NCBI GenBank assembly: GCA_041395445.1
Contig: JAWLAO010000002.1
Location: forward strand, 124,001-188,000
Source: Gammaproteobacteria bacterium
Lineage (GTDB): Bacteria > Pseudomonadota > Gammaproteobacteria > Xanthomonadales > Marinicellaceae
Direction of reading: 5' to 3'
Length of the DNA: 64,000 bases
Both the position numbers and the translations under genes were made by a program. This document shows, in pieces, positions 34,760 to 44,499 of this stretch (its first letter is position 1; each line of letters begins with the position of its first letter). Below the pieces are notes generated by a model, which saw nothing but the letters and a program-made list of their open reading frames with translations, had not been told where the DNA came from and searched no databases.

Positions 34760-34786
34760 TTGGTTTTTTGTGACGTATTTTATAAT
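34760..34786 (+). promoter_or_regulatory. Candidate promoter upstream of the TonB-like gene
   Basis: TTGGTT (34760-34765), 15-base spacer, TATAAT (34781-34786). A weak match with short spacing. The rest of the 34645-34865 gap shows no gene or repeat. Confidence 0.35.
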
Positions 34787-34865
34787 TTTATGAATAAAAT
34801 TCGTTTCTTCACAATTTTTAGCTATAAAAAATAAATATCATTTTCCCCGAGATGAGATAAAAGTT

Positions 34866-35639
34866 ATGAGAATTGTATTATTAGTTTTAAGTGTTTTCTT
34901 TTTTAGTAGTGTTTTTTCACAAGACAATGACAAGCCGTCTTGGTATCAACAGGTTCCGGAAAAAAATGATGCGCCTGATATGGATATTGATAGTGATATG
35001 GACATGGATCTTGATTTAGATTTGGGAATTGAAAGAAACAATATGACCAATCAAGACGAAGAAAACAAGAAGCAACAAGAGGCTGAACAAAGGCGTTTGG
35101 CTGAAGAGGCGGAAAAAGAAAGGTTGGCAAAAGAAGCTGAAGAAAAACGCCTTGCAGATGAGGCTGAACAAAAAAGACTAGCGGAAGAGGCCGAAAAACA
35201 AAGATTGGCTCAAGAAGCCGAAGAAAAAAGAATTGCTGAAGAAGCTGCCCGCCAGGCAGAACTTGAGAAAATAGCGGAAGAAAAAAGGCGTGCCGAGGAG
35301 CAAGCGGAAGAAGATGTGACTGATTCAGACCCTGAAATCACAGCTGAACCCGAAATACAGGCAACTGCAGATTATTCATGGCAAAAAATCAAAAATGTAT
35401 TACCAAGATATCCATCCCGTGCTGTCAGATCTCAAATCGAAGGATGGGTTGATGTTTCACTCACAATCAATGCTGATGGCGATGTTATTAGTACTGAATC
35501 TGTAGGAACCTTACGAAACCAGAAAATATTCATAAAGTCTGCGTTAGATGCGGTCAACCAGTGGAAATTTGAACCGCCCAGGAATTACGGTATCACAGAT
35601 ACATTAACTACAGAAGTAAGAATTGTATTTGAATTGTAA
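34866..35639 (+). CDS. TonB C-terminal domain protein with charged coiled coil
   Basis: 257 residues: signal peptide ('RIVLLVLSVFFFSSVFS', followed by QDND), an Asp/Met-rich acidic stretch ('DMDIDSDMDMDLDLDLG', about residues 39-55), a long Ala/Glu/Lys coiled coil of TolA type (about 65-145, 'AEEAEKERLAKEAEEKRLA' pattern), and a TonB-like C-terminal domain ('YPSRAVRSQIEGWVDVSLTI', 'VNQWKFEPPRNYG'). The N-terminus looks cleavable rather than a membrane anchor, unlike true TonB, so energy transduction is doubtful. No exbB/exbD is nearby. It lies 66 bases before the nitrilase-family gene. Confidence 0.75.
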   Translation: MRIVLLVLSVFFFSSVFSQDNDKPSWYQQVPEKNDAPDMDIDSDMDMDLDLDLGIERNNMTNQDEENKKQQEAEQRRLAEEAEKERLAKEAEEKRLADEAEQKRLAEEAEKQRLAQEAEEKRIAEEAARQAELEKIAEEKRRAEEQAEEDVTDSDPEITAEPEIQATADYSWQKIKNVLPRYPSRAVRSQIEGWVDVSLTINADGDVISTESVGTLRNQKIFIKSALDAVNQWKFEPPRNYGITDTLTTEVRIVFEL

Positions 35640-35705
35640 CTGACTCTATCAGCTTAAGTTAGGCTGTGTTAGAATCTTGAATTAACAGTAAATTTTACTA
35701 GCGAT

Positions 35706-36680
35706 ATGAGATACTACGCAGCTTCCATTCAAACAGATTTTCCTGCTCCAAAGAGTCGAAAAGAAATTCCTCAGCGAGTTCGTTCAATGTGTATGATGAT
35801 TGAACAAACACTGCTGGGTTATGAGCCATTTTTTGATGTTCGTCTGTTCGTTCTACCTGAGTTTGGTCATCAAGTACCAATTTATCAAACGGCTAAAGAG
35901 CTTCATAAGGAACTGGCTGTTGAATTGCCCAACGAATACACTGATTCTTATCACAAACTCTGTAAAAAATACGGAATTTATATTCAAACAGCCAGTTTTC
36001 TGGAGAAAGACAAAAAGTATCCCGGGCATGTTTTTAACACCACGTTACTTATTGGACCGCAAGGTATTTTGTCCAAATATCGCAAGATTAATCCGTGGAT
36101 TCCTTGGGAAGTTCACACATCGCCGGCCGATTTACCGGATTATGATTTGCCGTTATTTCCTGTTGTAGAAACTGAGATTGGAAACCTGGGAGTTGCAATC
36201 TGTTACGACTGGCTTTTTCCGGAATGCATTCGGCAAATTACAGCCAATGGTGCTGATGTCATCAATCGGGTTTCAGCTTACATGGATCCTTGGGGAGCGG
36301 AATCTCCGATGGAATGGTGGACCTTGGTTAATCGCACTCGTGCGTTGGAAAACATGGTTTATGTGGTTGCTGCCAATCAAGGAGCTCAATTTGCCAATTA
36401 TCCGCCATTCAGTTGGCCCGGTGGCTCTATGATTGTTGATTTTGATGGCAGAATCTTAGCAAGTACCGGTTCTAATTCGGGAGAGAAAATAGTAGTTGCA
36501 CCGATTGATATCGGCGCATTGCGAGAGGAACGCAAAAGGCGAAAAGGCCACGACATGCAGTCACACTTTAGAAAAAATGCTTATAATTACCAAAATGAAA
36601 TCGGCTTTAACCCGATTGCGAAAATCCCGACTATCGAATCATTAAACAAACGAATTCAAAATGCTAAAAAGAACTCATAG
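35706..36680 (+). CDS. Carbon-nitrogen hydrolase (nitrilase superfamily)
   Basis: 324 residues, cytosolic. The Glu-Lys-Cys triad is visible: 'VLPEFGHQ', 'KYRKINPWIPWE' and 'AICYDWLFPECI'. The triad context resembles aliphatic amidase/formamidase-like members, but the substrate cannot be deduced. It overlaps the next gene by 20 bases and so belongs to the five-gene unit of lipoprotein, pentaheme cytochrome, FG-GAP protein and c-di-GMP enzyme. In this context it might act on a small amide or nitrile; an N-acyltransferase role is less likely because the N-terminal membrane segments of Lnt are absent. Confidence 0.85.
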   Translation: MRYYAASIQTDFPAPKSRKEIPQRVRSMCMMIEQTLLGYEPFFDVRLFVLPEFGHQVPIYQTAKELHKELAVELPNEYTDSYHKLCKKYGIYIQTASFLEKDKKYPGHVFNTTLLIGPQGILSKYRKINPWIPWEVHTSPADLPDYDLPLFPVVETEIGNLGVAICYDWLFPECIRQITANGADVINRVSAYMDPWGAESPMEWWTLVNRTRALENMVYVVAANQGAQFANYPPFSWPGGSMIVDFDGRILASTGSNSGEKIVVAPIDIGALREERKRRKGHDMQSHFRKNAYNYQNEIGFNPIAKIPTIESLNKRIQNAKKNS

Positions 36681-39600
36681 TTTTTTCCAAATAATTTTAA
36701 TCGGGTTATTGTTGGGGTTGGCAGGTTGCTCATCGGACAATCAGGAAACAACAATCTCAGCAGCGCCCACAGAAAAGTTTCAGCCATCAGACTCACAAAT
36801 CAGCCTGAACAATCAGGGAGTTGGTGAAATGGGTTATTTTGACTATGATAAAGCCAGTCAAACTTTTCAAGAACTGGTGAATTCAGCTCCCGATTGGGAT
36901 TTGGCAAAACAAAATCTCGCAATCGCTTTGTTAAACAGACAAAAAACCGGTGATGAAGAAAAATCCATAGAAATTTCACAACAACTGATTGCAGAAAACC
37001 CGGATAATATTGTCGCACACTACATAGTAGGAATTCTTAAATTCAATCAGGGTGATTGCGAAACGACCTTACAAAGTTTGCAGATTGTCGTTCAAAAAGA
37101 TTCTCAGGACGCTTATGCGCTTTATTTTATGGGGCAATGTTATTTGCAAAATGCTGATTCACAAACGGCGTTGGACTATTATCAAAAGGCGATTTCGGCG
37201 AACTCTTACCTCAGAAGTGCTTATTATGGTGCTTTTATGGCTTCGCAAAGATTGGAACAGACAGAACAAGCAACCGAATATTTGGAAGCCTATAAAAAGT
37301 TAGATAACAATCCCAAAGCTGTTTTGGCAGAAATCAAATACACTCGCATGGGTACAAAGGCAAATGCACAACCTTATCCCGATGATAATGGAAAAAAATC
37401 TGAACTCTCTGAATTTATCCCACCATTCTTTTTAGAAAAAAACGAACTGAATATCGACTCATCAAAAACGATTCAAACCTTTGGTTTAGTGAATCTCAAC
37501 CGAGATGCCAAAACTCAGTTGTATGTGGTTTCGGATAACACTCTTAAAATTTATGACGATTTCATAACTAATCCCAAAGAATTAGCGACTTTGACAACTA
37601 ATCTTCAGACAAATGCTGAAAATTTGGCTTGGGGTGATATCAACAACGATAATAAAATTGATTTTTATGCAACCGGATTAACGGATCAGTTATATCTACA
37701 AACTGACTCCGGCTTTGAGAAAGTTGATATGAATGGTGCTAAAATGCCGGATTTGCAGTCAAAAGCGGTGAGATTCATTGATGCTGATCATGATGGTGAT
37801 TTGGATATTTTATTGCTCAATACCGAGGGTCGATTTGAAATATGGAATAACAATCTCAACGGTACTTATACGGCTTTATCAAGCCAAACCAATTTAGCAA
37901 ATGATTCGGGTTATCTACAAATTTATGCTCATGATATAGATAATGACCGGGATACTGATATTGTTTTGCTGGCAGAGAATAATATATCCATACTTTTAAA
38001 TGACAGAATGTGGGATTACCAATATATTGAGTCTGAGATATTTTCAAACTCACTCAAAGGACTCACTTTTGCTGATAATGATGTTGATGGAGTCTTGGAA
38101 ATATCTGTTTCGGGTGAAGCGGGTAAAACTTATGTTTTACAATTTGATCAGAGAAAAATTAAAAGAACCGGTGAATTTGATACGAAACTCAAGTCGCAAA
38201 TGATTTTGTCTGCTGATGTGAACGGTAATTCACAAAAAGAATTTTTGCTGGCAGATAATCAATCCATCAATATAATCAATCAAGCAGGAAAAACCATTGA
38301 ACAAATCTCGGTTGATAATATTTCCGACTTCAAAATTTTTAACACTATCAACGGGGCTGATATTATTGCTTTAACTAACAATCAGTTATGGCATGTTCCT
38401 GCCAGCAAAAATCGAGGAAAATTTATGTTACTCAATTTTTCCGGCAAAGAAGATCAGGCTAATTCGGTTCGTTCCAATTATTCAGGTATCGGGACTTCAT
38501 TCACGCTCAGAAGTGGTTCGTTTTATGCTGCTGGAGATGTTTTTTTTAATCAAAGCGGAACGAGTCAGGATTATCAACCGATTTCGATCGCCGGCGGAAT
38601 GAAACCAACCATTGATTATCTGGATATGGAATGGTCGGATGGTGTTTATCAGTCTGAAATTGGGCTTGAAGTCGGAAAATTTCATGCCATTACCGAAACT
38701 CAAAGACAATTATCAAGTTGCCCGGTTATATTTGTAAAGAACAAAGGGAAGTATGAGTTTGTCAGTGATGTTTTAGGGGTTGGAGGAATAGGTTTTGCAC
38801 TTGGCAGGCATGAATACGGTGAACCAAGACCTTGGGAGAATTATTTGTTGAATGACGGACAAATCAGTTCTGAAAACGGTTATTTCAAAATTCAATTTAC
38901 CGAACCAATGGAAGAGTCGGCGTATCTGGATTCCATGAAACTTGAAGTGATAGATGTTCCTGAAAGTTATTCGGTAGTTTTGGATGAAAGAATGGTTATC
39001 TCAGAACCCAAAGCAAGCGGAGTTCCTTTGTTTTACAACGATTTGATACGTCCAAAACGAGCCTTTAACAAACATGGAGAGGAAATAACATCAAGTATTC
39101 ATTCAACTGATAAGGTTGCTGCTGAAATTATTAACGATGATCATCGCTTTTTAGGTTTGGTGGATGAACAAATAGTAACATTGGAATTTCCAGAAGAATT
39201 GTTTGGAGACTATCATTTGCTGATGAGTGGTTGGGTGGAATATGGTTATTCACAAACGATGTTTGCTGCGTGGCAAGCCGGAAAAGTGGCACAAGCTCCG
39301 ACAATTGAGTATTTCCATGATGGTCAATGGAAAACAATCCTTTCACAATTCGGCTATCCGGCAGGAATGCCAAGGGTTGCTTCAGTTCCTTTGAATATTC
39401 CTGAGAAAACTAACAAAATTAGAATCCGAACAAACATGGAAATCTATTTTGATGAGTTGGCAGTGTTTCAATCAAAACAAGCAAATGATGTTGTTTCTCA
39501 CAAACTTTGGCTTACAGATGCTCGATTGTTTCAGTTAGGTTATCCGAAACGTACTGATAATGAACAACGTGTTCCAAGTTATGACATGAATAATGTGCAA

Positions 39601-39921
39601 CCGTTTTGGGACACTCGATATATGAAAGGAGCATACACTCGTTTGGGAGATGTTAGCGAATTGGTTCAGAACAAAGACAATGCTTTGGCGATTATAGGAG
39701 CCGGAGAAAGTATTGAACTGAGCTTTAAAGATGACTTGCCTGAATTGCAGGAAGGTTTTAAGCGATATTTTCTATTAAAATTTCACGGTTGGGCGAAAGA
39801 TATGGATATTTTAACTCATAACGGTGAAACTCTTGAACCGATACCAAGTTCCGGAAATGTTTCAGCAAAATCCAAAAAATTGAATCAAAAATACAATACA
39901 AGATATCAATCAGGGCGTTAA
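36661..39921 (+). CDS. Lipoprotein with TPR, FG-GAP/VCBS repeats and ASPIC-like region
   Basis: 1086 residues. The lipobox 'LLLGLAGC' places the lipidated Cys at 23, so it is membrane anchored outside the cytoplasm. TPR-like repeats span about 50-240. Then come FG-GAP/VCBS-type repeats with calcium-loop-like acidic motifs ('DINNDNKIDF', 'DADHDGDLDIL', 'DIDNDRDTDIVL', 'DVDGVLEI'). Around 600-670 'GIGTSFTLRSGSFYAAGD' and 'DYLDMEWSDGV' resemble the ASPIC/UnbV module of CRTAC1 proteins. About 400 further residues are unassigned. The start overlaps the preceding gene; the next starts 2 bases after its stop. Function unknown; likely a scaffold or surface partner of the cytochrome. Confidence 0.75.
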   Translation: MLKRTHSFFQIILIGLLLGLAGCSSDNQETTISAAPTEKFQPSDSQISLNNQGVGEMGYFDYDKASQTFQELVNSAPDWDLAKQNLAIALLNRQKTGDEEKSIEISQQLIAENPDNIVAHYIVGILKFNQGDCETTLQSLQIVVQKDSQDAYALYFMGQCYLQNADSQTALDYYQKAISANSYLRSAYYGAFMASQRLEQTEQATEYLEAYKKLDNNPKAVLAEIKYTRMGTKANAQPYPDDNGKKSELSEFIPPFFLEKNELNIDSSKTIQTFGLVNLNRDAKTQLYVVSDNTLKIYDDFITNPKELATLTTNLQTNAENLAWGDINNDNKIDFYATGLTDQLYLQTDSGFEKVDMNGAKMPDLQSKAVRFIDADHDGDLDILLLNTEGRFEIWNNNLNGTYTALSSQTNLANDSGYLQIYAHDIDNDRDTDIVLLAENNISILLNDRMWDYQYIESEIFSNSLKGLTFADNDVDGVLEISVSGEAGKTYVLQFDQRKIKRTGEFDTKLKSQMILSADVNGNSQKEFLLADNQSINIINQAGKTIEQISVDNISDFKIFNTINGADIIALTNNQLWHVPASKNRGKFMLLNFSGKEDQANSVRSNYSGIGTSFTLRSGSFYAAGDVFFNQSGTSQDYQPISIAGGMKPTIDYLDMEWSDGVYQSEIGLEVGKFHAITETQRQLSSCPVIFVKNKGKYEFVSDVLGVGGIGFALGRHEYGEPRPWENYLLNDGQISSENGYFKIQFTEPMEESAYLDSMKLEVIDVPESYSVVLDERMVISEPKASGVPLFYNDLIRPKRAFNKHGEEITSSIHSTDKVAAEIINDDHRFLGLVDEQIVTLEFPEELFGDYHLLMSGWVEYGYSQTMFAAWQAGKVAQAPTIEYFHDGQWKTILSQFGYPAGMPRVASVPLNIPEKTNKIRIRTNMEIYFDELAVFQSKQANDVVSHKLWLTDARLFQLGYPKRTDNEQRVPSYDMNNVQPFWDTRYMKGAYTRLGDVSELVQNKDNALAIIGAGESIELSFKDDLPELQEGFKRYFLLKFHGWAKDMDILTHNGETLEPIPSSGNVSAKSKKLNQKYNTRYQSGR

Positions 39922-39923
39922 AT

Positions 39924-42689
39924 ATGAATCAACCAGTAAAAAGAAGAGCCAGACCGGCAGTCGGTCCCAAATTAAAAATTTTATTGAAAATATTATTTGT
40001 TGCATTTGCAATACTGGTAATCAATTCAATTTATCTTTCATTAATTACATTGACAGAATGGTTGAGTGGCAGAATTTTGCAAGACCAGATTTATTTATAC
40101 ATGTTTTTGTTGCATCTGGTTTTGGGTTTGCTGATTGTGATACCGGTCATTGTCTATGGCTGGATTCACATCAACAACACCTTTGATCGCCCTAATAGAA
40201 GAGCGGTTAAGGCAGGATACGCACTTTTTGTTTTTGCCATTATTTTGTTGATTACCGGATTATTACTTACACGAGGACTACCGTTTTTTGAAGTTAAAAA
40301 CATACAGGTAAGAAAAATCTTATACTGGCTGCATGCGATTGTTCCTTTATTAGTCATTTGGCTGTTTATCATGCATCGGTTGGCAGGTCGTAGTATTTCG
40401 TGGAAACCAGTCAAATTAACATTTGCTTTAACGATAATTATTTTTATCGGATTTTATTTTTTACAAAAAAATACTTTTTTCCCGAAGGAAATTGAACATC
40501 AGGAAATGAATCCCTTGTTTGCACCTTCATTTGCACAAACATCTGATAATCAGCTAATTCCACCAAATCACCTCGATAACAATCAATACTGTAAAGATTG
40601 TCATGCTGATGTTCACGAAGGCTGGATGAACAGCGTGCATAAAGTTTCCAGTTTCAATAATCCGTCTTATTCTTTTGCAGTAAATAAAACCAGAGAGTTT
40701 TTGCAAAATCGTGATGGCAATAATAAAGCATCGCGACTTTGTGCCGTTTGCCATGATCCAGTGATTCTTTTCAGTGGTGAATTTGATAAGGATAAGGATT
40801 TTACCGGGACTGATATAGGAAATTCAGGCATCACCTGCACAACCTGCCATGCAATATCTGATATTAACTCTATTAAAGGAAATGGAGCATATACCTTAAC
40901 AATCCCGGAGCAATATCCTTTTACTTATTCTGAAGAACCTTTTTTGAAATGGGTTAACGCGACTTTAATCAAAGCAAAGCCTGATTTCCATAAAGTTTCC
41001 TATTTGAAGCCCTTACATAAAACTCCGGAATTTTGCAGTGTTTGTCATAAAGTTGGACTCATTGAGGAATTGAATGGTTATAAATGGTTGCGAGGACAGA
41101 ATCATTATGATTCCTACTTTTTATCAGGGGTTTCCGGTCATTCGGTCACTAGCTTCTATTATCCGAAAAAAGCCGTTGAAAATTGTTCTCAATGCCATAT
41201 GCCTTTACAACCATCCGAAGATTTTGGAGCGATTACTGAGTCATTTAATGGAAATTCCTATGTTCATAGTCATTACTTTGAAGCAGCAAATTCGGCGATT
41301 CGATACCTGAATCAATTAAAACCCGATGCAAATAATGCAATGTTAACAGATGCCTTATCTGTGGACATATTTGGTGTGAGGAATGATGGTGAATTGAATG
41401 GAGACCTGATTGCTCCTCTGAACGAAAAGCTGAATCTTCAATCAGGTAAAAAATACCTTTTGGAAACTGTGGTCAGAACTTTGAAGCTCGGACATCCATT
41501 CACTCAGGGAACTGCGGATTCCAATCAAATTTGGGTGGAGCTGAATGTTTTTAAAGGAGATGAGTTGATTGCATCAAGTGGAGGAATTGATAAACAGGGG
41601 AAAGTGGATGACTGGTCATATTTTATCAATGCTTATGTTTTGGACAGAAACGGAAATCGTGTTGACAGACGCAATGCAGAGGATATTTTCACGATGCTAT
41701 ACAATCATCAGATACCACCCGGAGCAGCCACAGTCATCCATTATGGAGTGGATTTTCCGGTAGAATTCGAGGGAGATTTTACAATCGAAGCCAAAGTTTT
41801 TTATCGAAAATTTGATACAACATATTATCGGTACTTCACAGGTGACCAGGATAAATTTAATGATTTGCCAATAGTGATGTTAGCTCATGACATACAGGAA
41901 ATATCATTATCCCCCGAAACAGATGATTCTCAACAAGTTTCACAAGATGAAAAATGGCAAAGATGGAACGATTATGGTATTGGCTTGTTTCGTTCGGGCG
42001 CTTTAAAACAGGCAGAACAGGCATTTTCAATGGTTGCTCAACAGAGAGGAGCAGAAGGCTGGGTTAATTTAACTCGTACATACCTGCAACAGGGCTTATT
42101 AGATAAAGCACAAGATGCTTTGAATAAAGCCGCTGAATATGATGAATTTCGATACAAATGGCAATTGTCTTATTTTGCAGGGTTAATCAATTTACAAAAT
42201 GGTTTTCTCGAAAAAGCGATGGAAAATTTTGAAGCGGTTTATCGTTCTGAGTTTAAAGAAGCAGTTGAATCCGGATTTGATTTTTCCAAAGAGTACAATT
42301 TTTTAGTCCTTTATGCTCAAACAGCATTTCAAAACAGCAAATTGTTCGAAGGTGAGAAACAACAAAATTTGATGCAAAAGTCGCTGAAATTGTATAAGGA
42401 AGCCCTTGAACTCAATCCCGAATTGGCAAATGCTCATTTTGGTTTGTATCAATTATATTCAGCAATGGGCGAAACGGACAATTTGACTCTTGCAGACAAA
42501 CATAAAAAGCTCCATGAAAAATATAAAACTGATGATAATGCTCATGATGTAGCGATAGTAAAAGCGCGTGCTGCAAACAAGGCTGCCGACCATGCTGCAG
42601 AAAACATTGCAGTCTACCAACTCAAACAACCAGTTGACTTTAGTTCTGTAAGAGATTTTATCAGCCAAAATAATATTTCAGAACAATAA
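39924..42689 (+). CDS. Membrane-anchored pentaheme cytochrome c with TPR tail
   Basis: 921 residues. Five hydrophobic helices (about 18-45, 55-82, 96-118, 132-153, 165-181) contain His64, His137 and His151, possible b-heme ligands for a quinone-reactive domain. An extracytoplasmic part follows with five CxxCH sites starting at Cys223, 273, 305, 371 and 421 ('YCKDCHADVHEGW' through 'NCSQCHMPL'), resembling the cytochrome c554 group. After a beta-rich region the C-terminal quarter has TPR repeats (about 680-880). This predicts electron transfer between the quinone pool and an external partner. It starts 2 bases after the lipoprotein gene. The substrate is unknown. Confidence 0.82.
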   Translation: MNQPVKRRARPAVGPKLKILLKILFVAFAILVINSIYLSLITLTEWLSGRILQDQIYLYMFLLHLVLGLLIVIPVIVYGWIHINNTFDRPNRRAVKAGYALFVFAIILLITGLLLTRGLPFFEVKNIQVRKILYWLHAIVPLLVIWLFIMHRLAGRSISWKPVKLTFALTIIIFIGFYFLQKNTFFPKEIEHQEMNPLFAPSFAQTSDNQLIPPNHLDNNQYCKDCHADVHEGWMNSVHKVSSFNNPSYSFAVNKTREFLQNRDGNNKASRLCAVCHDPVILFSGEFDKDKDFTGTDIGNSGITCTTCHAISDINSIKGNGAYTLTIPEQYPFTYSEEPFLKWVNATLIKAKPDFHKVSYLKPLHKTPEFCSVCHKVGLIEELNGYKWLRGQNHYDSYFLSGVSGHSVTSFYYPKKAVENCSQCHMPLQPSEDFGAITESFNGNSYVHSHYFEAANSAIRYLNQLKPDANNAMLTDALSVDIFGVRNDGELNGDLIAPLNEKLNLQSGKKYLLETVVRTLKLGHPFTQGTADSNQIWVELNVFKGDELIASSGGIDKQGKVDDWSYFINAYVLDRNGNRVDRRNAEDIFTMLYNHQIPPGAATVIHYGVDFPVEFEGDFTIEAKVFYRKFDTTYYRYFTGDQDKFNDLPIVMLAHDIQEISLSPETDDSQQVSQDEKWQRWNDYGIGLFRSGALKQAEQAFSMVAQQRGAEGWVNLTRTYLQQGLLDKAQDALNKAAEYDEFRYKWQLSYFAGLINLQNGFLEKAMENFEAVYRSEFKEAVESGFDFSKEYNFLVLYAQTAFQNSKLFEGEKQQNLMQKSLKLYKEALELNPELANAHFGLYQLYSAMGETDNLTLADKHKKLHEKYKTDDNAHDVAIVKARAANKAADHAAENIAVYQLKQPVDFSSVRDFISQNNISEQ

Positions 42690-42705
42690 CAAACCGGAGA
42701 GTCCA

Positions 42706-44499
42706 ATGGCGCAGAAACTAAATAAAAAACAAGGAAATGATCAGATAATAGCGGACTTCTTTAAGAAATCAATCTGGTTTGTATTGATAATTACGATGAT
42801 TATTATTGCCATCGTTTACTTTTACCAATCCAGAGAAAACACCTTAGAAATAGTAGAAAAGGAATATCAACCGCCGGAAAAGTTAAAAATAGAAATTTCA
42901 CCACCGGAAATTTTATTTTCAGAAGAAACCGAAAAAAGAGGGATAAACTTCAGTCAACAAAATGGAGCAACCGGAGAAAGGTTATTGCCTGAAACGATGG
43001 GTTCGGGAGTAGCTTTTATTGATTTTGATAATGATAACGATGAAGATTTAATTTTTGTGAATAGCACTTCTTGGGTATGGGATTCTCCACAAAGTACTTC
43101 GACGCAGGAGGTTTATGAAAATGATGGCTCCGGAAACTTCAAAAATGTAACTATCGAAAAAGGATTGGATGATGTGTTTTATGGCACAGGAATTGCGGTG
43201 GGTGATGTAAATAATGACGGCTATGATGATTTGGTAATTACTGCAGTAGGAGAAAATAGACTTTACATCAATAACGCTGGAAATAATTTTACGCGTGATA
43301 AGACTGTGTTGGATTGTACAGCAGATGCCTGGAGTACCAGTGCCGGATTTTTCGATTATGACAATGATGGTGATTTGGATTTAATGATTCTGAATTATGT
43401 TCAATGGTCGAAAGAACTGGATTTGGCAGCAGATTACCGAATTGATGGAATTGGTCGTGCTTATGGGCCACCTGCCAATTTCCCCGGAACTCATAGTTGT
43501 TTGTTTGAAAATGTTGATGGGCAATTAGTTGATGTCACTGAAAAATCGGGGATTATTGTCAGAAATCCGGCAATGAACTCTTTGGAGGGGAAATCTTTGG
43601 CATTGACCTTTACGGATATAAATTCCGATGGTTTTGAAGATGTAATCGTTGCCAACGACACGACCCGAAATTTTGTTTTTGTGAATCAAGGCAATAAAAC
43701 ATTTAAAGAGCAAGGTGTTGAATTTGGACTGGCTTATGATGCCGGTGGTAAAGCAACCGGAGCGATGGGACTAGATGTTGCTAATTATAAAAACGATGCG
43801 GATGTCGCTGTTGCTGTTGGGAATTTCGCCAATGAAATGACTTCATTTTATGTCAATCGTGCCAGTTTGGGATTTTTTACAGATGAGTCGGTCATTACAG
43901 GAGTTGGTCCGCAAAGTCGTTTGGCATTGACTTTCGGTTTGTTCTTTTTCGATTACGATTTAGACGGTAGGCAAGATTTTTTCCAAACCAATGGACATGT
44001 TGAAAATGAAATTAATAAAGTACAAAGTGCCCAACACTATGCGCAAAAAAGTCAGCTTTTTTGGAACTGTGGTGATGACTGTGAGCGAACTTATATTGCT
44101 GTTGAGAATGCAGGAGATTTAAACTCACTGGATTTGGTTGGTCGTGCAGCTGCCTATGGGGATGTTGATAATGATGGGGATTTGGATATTGTCATCACTC
44201 AAGTTGCAGATTCTGCAAAATTATTTATCAATCAATCTGAGAAAAGAAATTGGATTGGCATCAAACTTTCATCACAAACTCAATCACCTATTGGAGCGAC
44301 TATCGAAGTTCATGCTTCCTCAAATATTCAGAAGTTTAAGTATTCTCAAACGAAAAGTTACCTTTCACAAACGCAAAAAGGAATTATTGCAGGGTTAGGT
44401 GATGACAAACTTGAGAAAATTGTGATAAGTTATAGGGATGGGGTTAAATCAATAACTGATTTTAAAATAAATAATTGGAATTTAATTTCTCTTGAGTAA
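42706..44499 (+). CDS. CRTAC1-like FG-GAP/ASPIC repeat protein, membrane anchored
   Basis: 597 residues: one N-terminal transmembrane anchor (about 20-42), then six or so FG-GAP/VCBS calcium-type repeats ('DFDNDNDEDLIF', 'DVNNDGYDDLVI', 'DYDNDGDLDLMI', 'DINSDGFEDVIV', 'DYDLDGRQDFF', 'DVDNDGDLDIVI') forming a predicted beta-propeller, and a C-terminal ASPIC/UnbV domain ('NWIGIKLSSQTQSPIGATIE' to 'KGIIAGLGDDKLEKI'). These proteins bind calcium and probably other proteins; no enzyme activity is known. It starts 16 bases after the cytochrome gene, and its end overlaps the next gene. Confidence 0.85.
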   Translation: MAQKLNKKQGNDQIIADFFKKSIWFVLIITMIIIAIVYFYQSRENTLEIVEKEYQPPEKLKIEISPPEILFSEETEKRGINFSQQNGATGERLLPETMGSGVAFIDFDNDNDEDLIFVNSTSWVWDSPQSTSTQEVYENDGSGNFKNVTIEKGLDDVFYGTGIAVGDVNNDGYDDLVITAVGENRLYINNAGNNFTRDKTVLDCTADAWSTSAGFFDYDNDGDLDLMILNYVQWSKELDLAADYRIDGIGRAYGPPANFPGTHSCLFENVDGQLVDVTEKSGIIVRNPAMNSLEGKSLALTFTDINSDGFEDVIVANDTTRNFVFVNQGNKTFKEQGVEFGLAYDAGGKATGAMGLDVANYKNDADVAVAVGNFANEMTSFYVNRASLGFFTDESVITGVGPQSRLALTFGLFFFDYDLDGRQDFFQTNGHVENEINKVQSAQHYAQKSQLFWNCGDDCERTYIAVENAGDLNSLDLVGRAAAYGDVDNDGDLDIVITQVADSAKLFINQSEKRNWIGIKLSSQTQSPIGATIEVHASSNIQKFKYSQTKSYLSQTQKGIIAGLGDDKLEKIVISYRDGVKSITDFKINNWNLISLE

